A stretch of 32,131 bases of DNA from an uncultured Ruminococcus sp. (GCA_902781565.1 CACZJT010000026.1:1-32131); one strand, 5' to 3'; counted from the stretch's first letter, positions 7,095 to 16,134 are shown. The notes: generated by a model from the letters alone, not told the origin. A program made the numbers and translations.

Positions 7095-8636
7095 ATGCTT
7101 TCATTTGATATTACAGACAGAGTTGTCAACGTAGTCAAGGGCGACAACTCGGGACAGAAGATCAAGATCGAAAAATCACTTACCGTAGACGTTCCTCAGG
7201 ATATGATCGTGAACGGCGAGGTAGTCAATATCCTCGGTCTTAAAGACGTACTCCTTGAGGCGCTCAAGGGCGCTCAGATGATGGACAAGGAAGCCGTAGT
7301 TACTTTCTCGTCCAGCAGCATAGTTTTCAAGGAGCTCGTAGTTCCGAAGGCTAAGGGCAACGACTTCCTGAACATGGTACAGAACCAGATGTCGCAGGAA
7401 ATGGGTATCTCGGACGATTATTCCATCTCGTACACCATAGTAGGTGAAGCGGGCGAGAATAACCCCGGTTCGGTAAAGGTACTTGCCACTGCTTGTCCCA
7501 CGAACATAGTTGAGGCTTACAGAAACCTGTTCAAGGAGATGCAGATCAACCTGACTTCCGCGAACATAAGCTGTAACTCGATCTCCCGTATCGTGCTTGC
7601 CGACAAGACCAACCTCCAGAAGATGCCGCTGCTCGTATGCCAGATCGACGACAACTTCCTGGGACTTATCCTGTTCGAGAACGGTCAGATGGCATTTGCG
7701 AGATATGAGCCCATCAGCGCCGAGGACTATGAGTCGGAGGAATACCTCACCGAGGCTATCAGTGAGAACATCTTCCGTATGGAACAGTTCAACAAGGCAA
7801 GAGGCGGCACGGGTCTTGAAAACGTAATACTTTACGGTAAGATAGACGACTTCCGCAAGCTCGTTGACGCCCTCGATTCGCTGGACGTCAAGGCTTCCGT
7901 ACTCGGCGTTCCTTCGCAGATCACGGGTTACGAAAACTTTGAGTTTACAATTTTCGCAAACGCGATCGGCGCACTCTACAAGAGAAACAAGCAGACCGAG
8001 CGTATAAACCTCCTCGAGATCAACACCTCAACAGGTAAGGTAAAGGACACCGCGGGCGACAGCCAGGTGCTCATGACCATGCTCATAGCGGTCGGTGTTT
8101 CCGTGGGTCTGATAGCCGGCGTTACCGCTATCATCAAGTGGCGCGAGAGCTCTATACAGGATAAGATAGCCGCTACCGAGGCTGAGATCGCAGAATGCGA
8201 TGAGATCATTGCGAAGAACCAGAAGCTCCATGACTATCTCGGTATCATCAACCAGTTCCAGGAGAAGCTCAACGAGTCCAAAAACAACCTTGAAACTCTC
8301 CCCGTAGTCAAAAAAGAAGTATTTGACAAGATAGAGGAGAACCTCGAAGGATCGGGCGACGAACCTATCACTTACGAGAGTTTCAATTACACCTGCGCCA
8401 ACGGCGAGATCACGATAAACAATATCATACTCCCCGAGCAGCAGACTGCCAATGACTTCGTTAAGGGCTTCTTCGATCAGGATTACTTCGCAGATGCGTT
8501 CTATAACGGTTATACCGGTACGGGCAAGGATGGCTCAAACGTTGTGATCGACAATGTGACACTCAGGATAAAGGATATCCCCGATCCCGAGCCTGAAGCA
8601 GAGGAAGAAACAGCATCAGAGGAGGGAAATGAATAA
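7095..8636 (+). CDS. pilM: PilM-PilN fusion protein
   Basis: A 513-residue protein joining two pilus assembly proteins that are normally separate. Residues 1 to about 290 look like the actin-like PilM: an FDITDRVVNVVKG start, TFSSSSIVFKELVVPKAKG in the middle, and AIGALYK near the end of the fold. At about residue 304 comes INLLE, the conserved N-terminal motif with which PilN normally docks into PilM. It is followed by one membrane segment (about 325-347), a coiled coil (about 350-405) and a compact C-terminal domain, the PilN plan. The tail is acidic. In the cell the fusion would tether the cytoplasmic PilM ring permanently to the membrane alignment complex. The stop overlaps the pilO start as TAATG. 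No frameshift or internal ribosome binding site is evident at the junction. Confidence 0.88.
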   Translation: MLSFDITDRVVNVVKGDNSGQKIKIEKSLTVDVPQDMIVNGEVVNILGLKDVLLEALKGAQMMDKEAVVTFSSSSIVFKELVVPKAKGNDFLNMVQNQMSQEMGISDDYSISYTIVGEAGENNPGSVKVLATACPTNIVEAYRNLFKEMQINLTSANISCNSISRIVLADKTNLQKMPLLVCQIDDNFLGLILFENGQMAFARYEPISAEDYESEEYLTEAISENIFRMEQFNKARGGTGLENVILYGKIDDFRKLVDALDSLDVKASVLGVPSQITGYENFEFTIFANAIGALYKRNKQTERINLLEINTSTGKVKDTAGDSQVLMTMLIAVGVSVGLIAGVTAIIKWRESSIQDKIAATEAEIAECDEIIAKNQKLHDYLGIINQFQEKLNESKNNLETLPVVKKEVFDKIEENLEGSGDEPITYESFNYTCANGEITINNIILPEQQTANDFVKGFFDQDYFADAFYNGYTGTGKDGSNVVIDNVTLRIKDIPDPEPEAEEETASEEGNE

Positions 8637-9388
8637 TGAATCTTAATTCGAGAGATAAGCTCATCCTTGTAGTAGTTCTCGTCATCGTATTGTGGGTAGC
8701 AGGTATCGTTACCTTTATCAAGCCTGCCATTGATGACGTAAAATCGGCACAGAATACCCTTGATGAAAAGGAAGTTGAGCTTGCGGAAAAGAAGCAGCAG
8801 ATCGAAGAAGATAAGGATCTTCCCGAAAGGATAGACGCAGCCTATAAGAAGGCTAACGAAACTGCCGAGATATTCTATCCCAAGATGACACATCAGCATG
8901 ACGCTGCTACCGAGATGCAGAATCAGCTTGATATCGACTCCAATAAGGACAACGGTCAGGAGATCACCAACTATAACCTTGAAATAAGCGCTCTCAGCAA
9001 CGCTACTCTTAACAAGTACGTTTACACCGCTCAGGAAGTATCCTCTACTTTCGACACCATCGTTGCTTCGATGGACGAGACTGTAGAGCAGGCAGAGGCG
9101 AACAACGACTTCCCGATCCTCTCCGGCTACAGCTTCTCGATGAACTTCACAGCTACCAAGAAGGATCTTCTCACCTTCCTTGACAACCTCCAGAGCAATC
9201 CTCACAAGAGCCTTGTTGTAAATTCCCTCGCTATAACCAGCGTTCTTGATAACAAGGACGAAGACGAGTGGTCGGGTTCTATGGAGCTCATGCTTTACAT
9301 GGTTCCCAGGCTCAAGGATCCCGCTATCGTAAATCAGAGCATCGACGACGGCGCCGAAGTCAATGCGGTTGACGATATTGCAGAGTAA
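8636..9388 (+). CDS. pilO: Type IV pilus assembly protein PilO
   Basis: A 250-residue bitopic membrane protein. A short cytoplasmic start (MNLNSRDK) is followed by a transmembrane helix at about residues 9-30, a coiled coil at about 38-85 (charged, with EKEVELAEKKQQIEEDKDL), and an extracytoplasmic domain ending near residue 235. The PilO motif region before the coil and the FTATKKDLLTFLDNL segment of the ferredoxin-like fold fit the family. Position directly after PilMN supports the call. The ATG overlaps the previous stop by 1 nt (TAATG), with GGAGGG 9 nt upstream inside pilM, so the two are translationally coupled. No PilP follows, as expected without an outer membrane. Confidence 0.87.
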   Translation: MNLNSRDKLILVVVLVIVLWVAGIVTFIKPAIDDVKSAQNTLDEKEVELAEKKQQIEEDKDLPERIDAAYKKANETAEIFYPKMTHQHDAATEMQNQLDIDSNKDNGQEITNYNLEISALSNATLNKYVYTAQEVSSTFDTIVASMDETVEQAEANNDFPILSGYSFSMNFTATKKDLLTFLDNLQSNPHKSLVVNSLAITSVLDNKDEDEWSGSMELMLYMVPRLKDPAIVNQSIDDGAEVNAVDDIAE

Positions 9389-9408
9389 TTAAAATATCTG
9401 ACTGTAGT

Positions 9409-9433
9409 AGGAATGGCTATAATGGTCATTCCT
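9409..9433 (+). other. Intercistronic hairpin between pilO and the giant pilin gene
   Basis: AGGAATG (9409-9415) pairs perfectly with CATTCCT (9427-9433) around an 11-nt loop; the pairing extends as TAG/CTA beyond one bulge. No T tract follows, so it is more likely an RNA processing or stability element than a terminator. Confidence 0.5.
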
Positions 9434-9498
9434 GCTATGGCAATTTGAATTGGTTAAATATTTTAAAATCTATAGAATTATGAAAGGTGGTAATCAGT

Positions 9499-12030
9499 AT
9501 GCTTAAGCAGGCAGGAAAACCTCAAAAGGGTGCCAATGAGCAGGGTTCTGTTCTTCTTGCTGTAGTTTGCATGGGTATGGTGACCGTTACGCTCGCGTCG
9601 GTGGCATTGTGGCTGATAAACTACAACATCAAGGCTACGGCAAGGAACGTTGAACGAAGCCAGGCAAAGATAACCGCTGAAGCCGCCCTGAACGAATTTG
9701 TGTCTTCATATAACGGCAATTATGACTCACTCAAGACATTTTCGGCAGGACGCACATCGGCTTCTACCCCTATAGGAGTGACCTTCTTGAATGACGCAGG
9801 TGACGATAATACGGCGAAATTCGGCACCACAAACATCAATGTTTACGAGCAGGGCTCGGGATTCAAGGTCACAAGTACCTGCGATTACATGGGACAGGTG
9901 CAGACGGCGAGCCTGATTTTCGCAGCAAGCCAGGATACACCTTATGTGCCTACGAACACCCTTGAAGCCAGCGACGGCTCGAACTACGGCGGCGCCGCAT
10001 GGCCTATGGACGGCGATATGTACCTCGAAAGAGGAACGGACTCCAACAAGACCATGACATTCCACGATGGGAACGGCGGCTTCCATTCTCACGTTTACAC
10101 CGAGTACAGCATCAAGTTCGATACAGGTACGGAATTCCATGATGTTACCAACAAGTCGGGTTCAAAGAATTTTGAGCCTAATAAGAGCGCAAGTTCGACC
10201 GATTCGGGCGAATACTTCGAGCAGGCAATGACCATAAGAACTACAGGCTACATGAAGTGGGATAACCCCACCAAATACGGAACTTCTGTTGGCAAGACCG
10301 ACGAAAACGGAAGAAACGGCGACGATTCGGGCTACCAACCCGGCAAACTCTCCAACAAGGACGGCTGGATATATGCGGAGAACAAGATACTTCTCTGCGG
10401 CAACCAGCAGACCACTTTCGGCGTAGGAAGCGATACCCTTTATGACGGAAGCTCGCCTGCTATGGGCAAGAATCCTATAGATATGTATTGCCACGGTATG
10501 TACGTGGGTACTGTTCCCGACAACATCGGCGGAAGTGCGAACCCTGAGACCAGCACCATAGACGGTATTTACGGCGGTCACAGCTGGGACAGCTCCAGCG
10601 ATTATTCGGTAAACGGAAATGTCTATTGCTACAAGGGCTCGGGATCTGCTACGGGCTGCGACAACGGCGACCTCGTTATCAGCTTCAGCAACCCCAAGAC
10701 ACTCAACATATACGGCGACCTTGTTGTTCAGGGTACCATATATATGAGCGCGAATACAACGATAGACCTTCACGGCGGCACACTGTATGCCAATGATATC
10801 AAGTTCCTTGACGGCAATACTATCGGAAATGCTTCCGCGATGACTTCCAATTCGCACTTCACGAACTGCACCATCAAGGGCTTTGCCGAACTCGATCCCT
10901 CCAATACCTCCTCGAGAGATGATATCCCCACGCTGGGCTATTCGCCTTCAACGGGTACTCCCGACTCCGTAAGAAAGGGTCTGAAAGCGACTTATCAGGA
11001 CGCCTCCACCAACAAGATATTCAAGGAGTCTCTGAGCCCCGCTAATACCTACTACTCGGCTTCCAAGGACATCGCAAACAAGTATGCTCAGGCTCTTTCG
11101 AGAACTCTCGATACCAAGACCGTTTCGGGCAGTGACTTGAGCCAAAAGTTCACCGATGGTACCTACACCGTTACACAGATAAATGACAGCCTTAGGCTCC
11201 GTCCACAGGATCTCGCGGGCTCGGCGGACTCCGACGTTAAGAGCAAGATCTACAACATCAAGCTCACCGATCACGATATAGTGATCGCTATGCCGATAAA
11301 CGGCATGAAGAACAATCCCAATACCCTCATGCGTATAGACTCTACCGACAGGACTACGGACTGCTTCGTATACTATATGTACTACGATGAGAACGACTGC
11401 GATTTCACATCGGATCCTACCACTTACAATGTAAAATGTATGTATCTTGACAATGCGGATAAGTCCTTTACCGTTTCCCGCGACAAAAACTCGGGCGGTA
11501 CGGAAAATGTCACCATCAACTTCATACACACCGATTATGCAGCAAGAAACTCGAAGGAGATATCCTACTCCAACAACGGTTTCGGCGGCTCTCCCGGACT
11601 TATGATAGGCGACCCGACGATCTGGAAGGATTACGGCGATGCCGACCACATCGACTTTAACGAATTCATCGCGAGAACGATGAACCCCGGAACAAGACCC
11701 TCCACCAACGTGCTGAGAACATACAATCAGCAGAGCCAGGAGAATCTCTCCATGTTCCTCGTTCCCGATAACGTAAAGTTCACGATAAATGAAAGAGCGA
11801 CCCTCCAGGGCATAGTTTACGGACCCGATGCGGACGTAACTTTCGGCGGTTCCTCGAGCAGTTATTCTTATGTATTCGGTCAGGTAAAGTGCAGAAAGTT
11901 CAGCGGTCCCGGAAACTTTGACGAGCCCATGATCTTCAACATTCCGCCTGCAAGAAACTCCATCATGGACTATGTAGGAGCTGTAAACGCCACTACCTCG
12001 TCCATTGATATCGCTTACTACCAGTATTGA
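9499..12030 (+). CDS. Giant pilin-like surface protein, PilX/GspK-type N terminus
   Basis: An 843-residue protein with a class III-like pilin start. A 16-residue leader ends in EQG, followed by SVLLAVVCMGMVTVTLASVALWLINYN and an amphipathic helix (to about residue 70). There is no Glu at mature position 5 (S-V-L-L-A), as in GspK/PilX-type minor pilins thought to sit at the fibre tip. The rest is extracellular, rich in G, S, T, N and D. It includes a repetitive beta-helix-like stretch near residues 395-445 (TLNIYGDLVVQGTIYMSAN) and a second near 755-820 (LQGIVYGPDADVTFGG, VFGQVKCRKFSGPGNF), reminiscent of PilX-associated polymer-forming domains. ATG 9499 has AAAGGTGG 8 nt upstream; an in-frame GTG at 9487 lies within that site. 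The likely role is a tip adhesin or initiation pilin; the ligand is unknown. Confidence 0.8.
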   Translation: MLKQAGKPQKGANEQGSVLLAVVCMGMVTVTLASVALWLINYNIKATARNVERSQAKITAEAALNEFVSSYNGNYDSLKTFSAGRTSASTPIGVTFLNDAGDDNTAKFGTTNINVYEQGSGFKVTSTCDYMGQVQTASLIFAASQDTPYVPTNTLEASDGSNYGGAAWPMDGDMYLERGTDSNKTMTFHDGNGGFHSHVYTEYSIKFDTGTEFHDVTNKSGSKNFEPNKSASSTDSGEYFEQAMTIRTTGYMKWDNPTKYGTSVGKTDENGRNGDDSGYQPGKLSNKDGWIYAENKILLCGNQQTTFGVGSDTLYDGSSPAMGKNPIDMYCHGMYVGTVPDNIGGSANPETSTIDGIYGGHSWDSSSDYSVNGNVYCYKGSGSATGCDNGDLVISFSNPKTLNIYGDLVVQGTIYMSANTTIDLHGGTLYANDIKFLDGNTIGNASAMTSNSHFTNCTIKGFAELDPSNTSSRDDIPTLGYSPSTGTPDSVRKGLKATYQDASTNKIFKESLSPANTYYSASKDIANKYAQALSRTLDTKTVSGSDLSQKFTDGTYTVTQINDSLRLRPQDLAGSADSDVKSKIYNIKLTDHDIVIAMPINGMKNNPNTLMRIDSTDRTTDCFVYYMYYDENDCDFTSDPTTYNVKCMYLDNADKSFTVSRDKNSGGTENVTINFIHTDYAARNSKEISYSNNGFGGSPGLMIGDPTIWKDYGDADHIDFNEFIARTMNPGTRPSTNVLRTYNQQSQENLSMFLVPDNVKFTINERATLQGIVYGPDADVTFGGSSSSYSYVFGQVKCRKFSGPGNFDEPMIFNIPPARNSIMDYVGAVNATTSSIDIAYYQY

Positions 12031-12044
12031 CGGGAGGTGCTCAT

Positions 12045-12866
12045 ATGAGATCTATTAAGAAAAACCAAAAGGGCATGACACTTGTCGAGGTGGTTATCGC
12101 GATAGCTATGTTCTCTGTGCTTACTCTTGCCGTCACTTACGCTTTCTCGGCGGCGCTCAAGCTCAACGCGCGTAATATGCGACGCGACAAAGAGCTTGCC
12201 ACTCAGCAGGGCGCCCTCGAAAGAGGCTCGGCTGCCGGCGTTACCCTGAATGACGGGAACACCGTCAAGGGCTCCAAGATAGTATACTCCGACGGTTCGG
12301 GCGGTACATTCGGCACTCTCGAAGTTGACGATGTTACACAGTACAAGGCAATAAAGACAGCCGAGAACGGCAACGACTTCAACTTCGAGCTGCACACGGC
12401 TTCGGCAACTCCTTTTGGGAGCGTGCCCACCAAGATCGACAAGGATAACGGCTATTACGGTATTGAGGTGGAGAATACTACCTCTAACAGATATGATGTC
12501 ATTATCAAGGCGAACGGCGGCAGATTCTATGAAGGCAACTATGACAGATACATGGAGACTGACGGCGGTTACACTCACCCCGGTCTGACTTATGCAAGAT
12601 CGCTGGAGGCTAAGGGTGTTGATAACAACATTTACGACTACGACCCCACGGGAAAGACCGAAGCCGAGAAGGCAGAGCTTCAGAACATCAAGGACAATTC
12701 CGTTCCTCACAGCTTCATTGTAGGCTTCTACTATGATCCTGCGGAGATCGATCCTTTCAGCATTGAAGTGTACATCAGATCCGAAAGCGGCGTTCAGATG
12801 CTGGCAGGTACGTTAAGCGAAGGAAATTTCGGAACGGACGGCAAAGTCTCCTTCGAGATAACCTAA
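12045..12866 (+). CDS. Type IV prepilin, 273 residues
   Basis: The N-terminal prepilin signature is complete: a basic leader MRSIKKNQKG, cleavage after Gly10, then MTLVEVVIAIAMFSVLTLAVTYAF with Glu at +5. Mature residue 1 is Met rather than the common Phe, which PilD tolerates in other pilins. The remaining roughly 220 residues form an extracytoplasmic domain with few hydrophobic segments. The protein is longer than a usual major pilin (about 150) and resembles PilV/PilI-type minor pilins by position, though it could be structural. ATG 12045 has GGGAGG 7 nt upstream. It starts 14 bp after the giant pilin gene, and 27 bp separate it from the next prepilin, so all three are probably cotranscribed. 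Confidence 0.88.
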   Translation: MRSIKKNQKGMTLVEVVIAIAMFSVLTLAVTYAFSAALKLNARNMRRDKELATQQGALERGSAAGVTLNDGNTVKGSKIVYSDGSGGTFGTLEVDDVTQYKAIKTAENGNDFNFELHTASATPFGSVPTKIDKDNGYYGIEVENTTSNRYDVIIKANGGRFYEGNYDRYMETDGGYTHPGLTYARSLEAKGVDNNIYDYDPTGKTEAEKAELQNIKDNSVPHSFIVGFYYDPAEIDPFSIEVYIRSESGVQMLAGTLSEGNFGTDGKVSFEIT

Positions 12867-12893
12867 ATACCATGGACAAAGGAGGTAAAGATA

Positions 12894-15089
12894 ATGACTA
12901 AAAAACTACAAAAAGGCTTTACTCTTGTCGAACTGATCGTGGTCCTGATCCTCATGGGTCTTATTACTACGGCGATCGCCATGGTGCTCCGTCCGACAAC
13001 AAAGCTTTATGTTGATGTAAAGAACAAGACAGACGAGGAAGTTGCGGCTATCACGCTTTTTGACGTGCTCAACGGCGAGCTGAGATATGCCACCGATGTT
13101 TTCGTTACTTCCGAGGCTGATGATTCGACACTCCCCTCGAACACCCTCAAACATTTCATCATGCTCAGCAACGGCAAGCGCCCGGGCGATCACCTCGGTG
13201 CTCACGGCTATGCTGTACACGGTCTTACCGCAAACGGTCTTGCGGGTGCGACTTCTGTCGGAAATTCCGCAAATCTGCTTGGCAACACCGATATCAAATT
13301 CTCGATCGACGGCTATTCCGCCGAGACCGGAAGAGAGTCCATCACCGTAGGCGCGGTAATGCACCCGATGGACAATAAGGGAATAATGGATTCCAAGACC
13401 TACAAGTACAGCGAAACTTTCAAGCTGGTAAATATGCAGAACAGAGCTCAGCTCAGAAAGACCACTATAGGTCACGTTGCAATGGTAAACTATGACAGTG
13501 CGGCGGTAAACGAGGGCATCGAGTCTCTGCTCGCAAACAACAACAACTCCACCGACGGTGAGCAGGCTATATTCATCTTCTACCAGAGACCTGATGAAGC
13601 GCCTACCTCCATAAGCACTTCGTCGGTGCTTAGCAACACAACTTTCCAGCCCTTCACGGCAACTCGCGGAAACAAGGTGATAGACCTCGGTGCTTCCCTG
13701 CACACCTATAACCTCGTTATCCAGCCCGGCACTTTCGGCGTGAACGATCCCAAGATCGTGCTTCCCTCCACTGTTACCACTCCCGATTCTGGGGGACACC
13801 CTGCAAGCGGTGAAACACAGGTATCCACCAACGTCCCGATCCCGCTTACCATAGACGACGGGACAGACGACACCATCGTATTCACGGAAGGCGGAGTTGA
13901 AAAGGGTACGGTAAAACTCTCCGACTTCATCAATGCGGGCACCGATACCCTCTACATCAAGAAGGACGATACGGGCAACTGGACTGTAGACAAAGAACCT
14001 GCCGAGGACGACAGCGACAACAAGGACATCACGCTCCACTATATCCGCACAGTGAACGACCCATTCGGCGCTCTGTATTTCAGACTCGCCGCGGGTGTCG
14101 AGGAAGGCGCTGCCACGGTCGATGGCAACACGATACCTACTTCTGACAGCAATCCCTGCCGATTCGCAACTACGGGCGGCGTGGGAATGGTCGATACAGT
14201 CGTTCACATCTCAAAGAAAGAGACCACGATAAACGTATGCGGAGGTTCCGAATCGGCACCTATACCCAATAAATTCAGTATCGAGCTCAACAACAATTCG
14301 GCTTCCGACTACTACATCTACGTTTCCGGCGATAACTTCTATTATGAATCAAACGCCGGCTTCCTCCCCGAGGAGATCAAGAAGCTGACAGGTCCTTACT
14401 GGGGCAAGGTACACATCAAAGGACTTGCTTCTTTGAGCAGAAAAGATGGAAATGACAATTACATCTATCAGGCTGACAATGGTAAAGTGAGCGGATCATA
14501 TTCCAATGCGGGATATACAACTATTCCTGTAGATACCGATTTTGAACTGCATTTTGATCTTTCTGTCAATAACAATTCCAAGCCTAACTTGACATTTAAG
14601 TATGGTTCAGATTTGATAGTCGAAACTTCGGACGGTATGTTGAATGCTGATGATAAATACTATTATGTTTACAATGGCACTGTATATTATAACGAAGATT
14701 CTGCCAATGCAGCTAAACAGGCTGATATAGATGCCAAGGCTGCGGAAGAGGAAGCTGCTCAGAAGGCTAAAGAAGAGGCTAAGGCAAATGGAAGCATAGT
14801 CGCTGAAGTTGATTCTATAAACAACTATGGAAATAGTGGTCAGATCCATCTGAAGATCACAAATTACGGTTCTGTTAAGAGCGATCCTGTAACTATCAAT
14901 ATCAACATGGCAAATCCTGTTAATAATTTCAACAATGCATGGGATCCCGGATTTAATGGTACCAAATCCGCTTCCGGAAATACTGCTACTGTTGGATGCA
15001 ATGCAATTGAACCTAATCAGTCTACATATATTTGGGTTCAGTTTGAGAGTAACTCGTTTAGTGTAGTTTCAACAGAGGTCGTTCAGTAA
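12894..15089 (+). CDS. Large prepilin (731 residues) with AT-rich C-terminal region
   Basis: A prepilin with the classical start MTKKLQKG, cleavage after Gly8, then FTLVELIVVLILMGLITTAIAMVL with Glu5. The early body (ITLFDVLNGELRYATDVFV) recalls PilW/GspJ-type minor pilins, but the protein is several times their length. Residues about 40-510 form the main extracytoplasmic region. From about residue 512 (near base 14430) codon use turns sharply AT-rich: 14641-14701 is about 26% GC against about 55% in 13921-13980. This part holds a charged Ala/Glu/Lys helix (about 603-640), then a beta-rich end with HLKITNYGSVKSDPV and an NQSTYIWVQFES strand, a sandwich-like, possibly carbohydrate-binding module. 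ATG 12894 has AAAGGAGG at 8 nt. A surface adhesin role is likely; the ligand is not known. Confidence 0.86.
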   Translation: MTKKLQKGFTLVELIVVLILMGLITTAIAMVLRPTTKLYVDVKNKTDEEVAAITLFDVLNGELRYATDVFVTSEADDSTLPSNTLKHFIMLSNGKRPGDHLGAHGYAVHGLTANGLAGATSVGNSANLLGNTDIKFSIDGYSAETGRESITVGAVMHPMDNKGIMDSKTYKYSETFKLVNMQNRAQLRKTTIGHVAMVNYDSAAVNEGIESLLANNNNSTDGEQAIFIFYQRPDEAPTSISTSSVLSNTTFQPFTATRGNKVIDLGASLHTYNLVIQPGTFGVNDPKIVLPSTVTTPDSGGHPASGETQVSTNVPIPLTIDDGTDDTIVFTEGGVEKGTVKLSDFINAGTDTLYIKKDDTGNWTVDKEPAEDDSDNKDITLHYIRTVNDPFGALYFRLAAGVEEGAATVDGNTIPTSDSNPCRFATTGGVGMVDTVVHISKKETTINVCGGSESAPIPNKFSIELNNNSASDYYIYVSGDNFYYESNAGFLPEEIKKLTGPYWGKVHIKGLASLSRKDGNDNYIYQADNGKVSGSYSNAGYTTIPVDTDFELHFDLSVNNNSKPNLTFKYGSDLIVETSDGMLNADDKYYYVYNGTVYYNEDSANAAKQADIDAKAAEEEAAQKAKEEAKANGSIVAEVDSINNYGNSGQIHLKITNYGSVKSDPVTININMANPVNNFNNAWDPGFNGTKSASGNTATVGCNAIEPNQSTYIWVQFESNSFSVVSTEVVQ

Positions 15090-15114
15090 TTCAGAAACCC
15101 AACAGGTAGTATGT

Positions 15115-15183
15115 GTGTCCCCTTTTCATAGGGGACACGCTGAAAAAATCCCCCGAACTCTTGTGGGGTTCGGAGGATTTTTT
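15115..15183. terminator. Bidirectional terminator between the pilin operon and pilD
   Basis: GTGTCCCC/GGGGACAC (15115-15138) is followed by a longer hairpin. There AAAAAATCC and CCGAAC (15143-15158) pair with GTTCGG and GGATTTTTT (15168-15183). The A/T flanks make the second hairpin work on both strands, closing the pilin operon (+) and pilD (-). Confidence 0.9.
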
Positions 15184-15203
15184 GAGCGATATGAAATAGT
15201 TTT

Positions 15204-16070
15204 TTACGCGGCGTATAGATCGCTTGGCAGGCTCGTTATGTGACCCTCGCCGTAGATGATCTCGCCAAGTCCCGTGAAATTCATGTAGGCGGTGCATATC
15301 TCCCAGCCGAAAAGCATGGCGGCGAGTATGCCGATCGAAAGCCATGGTCCGAATGCGAACTGTGAGCTTCCGCCCCGCGACTTGATTATGATACCCGCGA
15401 TCGCCGCAAGTATCACGCCGATGAACAGCGCCGCGATCACACGCTGCCAGCCGAGGAACAGCCCCGCCGCAGCCATAAGATAGACGTCGCCCAGACCGAT
15501 AGCCCTGCCTTTCGATATGAGCCATATCAGCAGGAGCGGCACGCTTGCGGCGAACAGTCCTATCACCATAGACACGATATCAAGACCGCTCTCGAAGGGA
15601 CGGAAGATGTACTCGGGTATCGCCAGAACGCCTATGAAGATCACTACGGGCGTGGAGATAAGCTGGGTGTCCCAGTCCATGAAGAATACTACCAGCAAAG
15701 CAGAGTATACAAGACAGCAGAGTATCGCGTGGATAGTGGTCTCGAAACTGTAGACCAGTCCGTATCTCAGCGAGATCAGGAGCCAGCCCACGGCATTCAT
15801 CGCTTCGACTACCGTGTAGCGGGGAGAGATAGGCGCACCGCAGGCACGGCACTTTCCGCGCAGCATACACCAACTCACTATCGGGATAAGGTCGCGCTTC
15901 AATATGGGAGTGCCGCAGGTCATGCAGTGGGAGTTTGACTTTATCAGCGATTCCTCCTTGGGCAGTCTGTAGATGCAGACGTTAAGGAAGCTGCCGACCG
16001 CTGCTCCGAACAGAAACATGAACAGATACAGCACCGAGACATAGAGGGTATATTGAGTATTTTCGGACAA
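15204..16070 (-). CDS. pilD: Prepilin peptidase / N-methyltransferase PilD, TTG start
   Basis: A 288-residue polytopic membrane aspartyl protease that cuts prepilin leaders after Gly and methylates the new N terminus. The cytoplasmic zinc domain has both CxxC pairs (C49/C52 and C74/C77). The catalytic aspartates are in FFMDWDTQLI (D132) and GLGD (D195). About eight hydrophobic segments are present, and the length is normal. A GTG at 16079 lies directly against the ribosome binding site. The TTG at 16070 has AAAGGAGG 8 nt upstream, so I take TTG as the start. It is transcribed from 16106-16134 against the flanking pilus genes, converging with the pilin operon and diverging from pilB. It can process both Glu5 prepilins and presumably the Glu5-less giant pilin. 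Confidence 0.94.
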   Translation of the reverse strand: MSENTQYTLYVSVLYLFMFLFGAAVGSFLNVCIYRLPKEESLIKSNSHCMTCGTPILKRDLIPIVSWCMLRGKCRACGAPISPRYTVVEAMNAVGWLLISLRYGLVYSFETTIHAILCCLVYSALLVVFFMDWDTQLISTPVVIFIGVLAIPEYIFRPFESGLDIVSMVIGLFAASVPLLLIWLISKGRAIGLGDVYLMAAAGLFLGWQRVIAALFIGVILAAIAGIIIKSRGGSSQFAFGPWLSIGILAAMLFGWEICTAYMNFTGLGEIIYGEGHITSLPSDLYAA

Positions 16071-16105
16071 TTTTCTCACCTCCTTTCGGAAATTGTTGTA
16101 TTACT

Positions 16106-16134
16106 ATTTTAGCACATATCCGCATTATTTTCAA
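16106..16134 (-). promoter_or_regulatory. Promoter of pilD
   Basis: On the minus strand, TTGAAA (16134-16129), a 17-nt spacer and TAAAAT (16111-16106) lie about 35 nt before the chosen start codon. Confidence 0.65.

Noticed and set aside
9418-9423. TATAAT in the loop of the hairpin before the giant pilin gene as a promoter
   Set aside because: No usable -35 box at 16-18 nt upstream (TATCTG); the gene is more likely served by the pilC promoter.
12906-14207. 433-codon minus-strand frame opposite the large prepilin
   Set aside because: Antisense shadow; the plus strand has the prepilin signal and a ribosome binding site.
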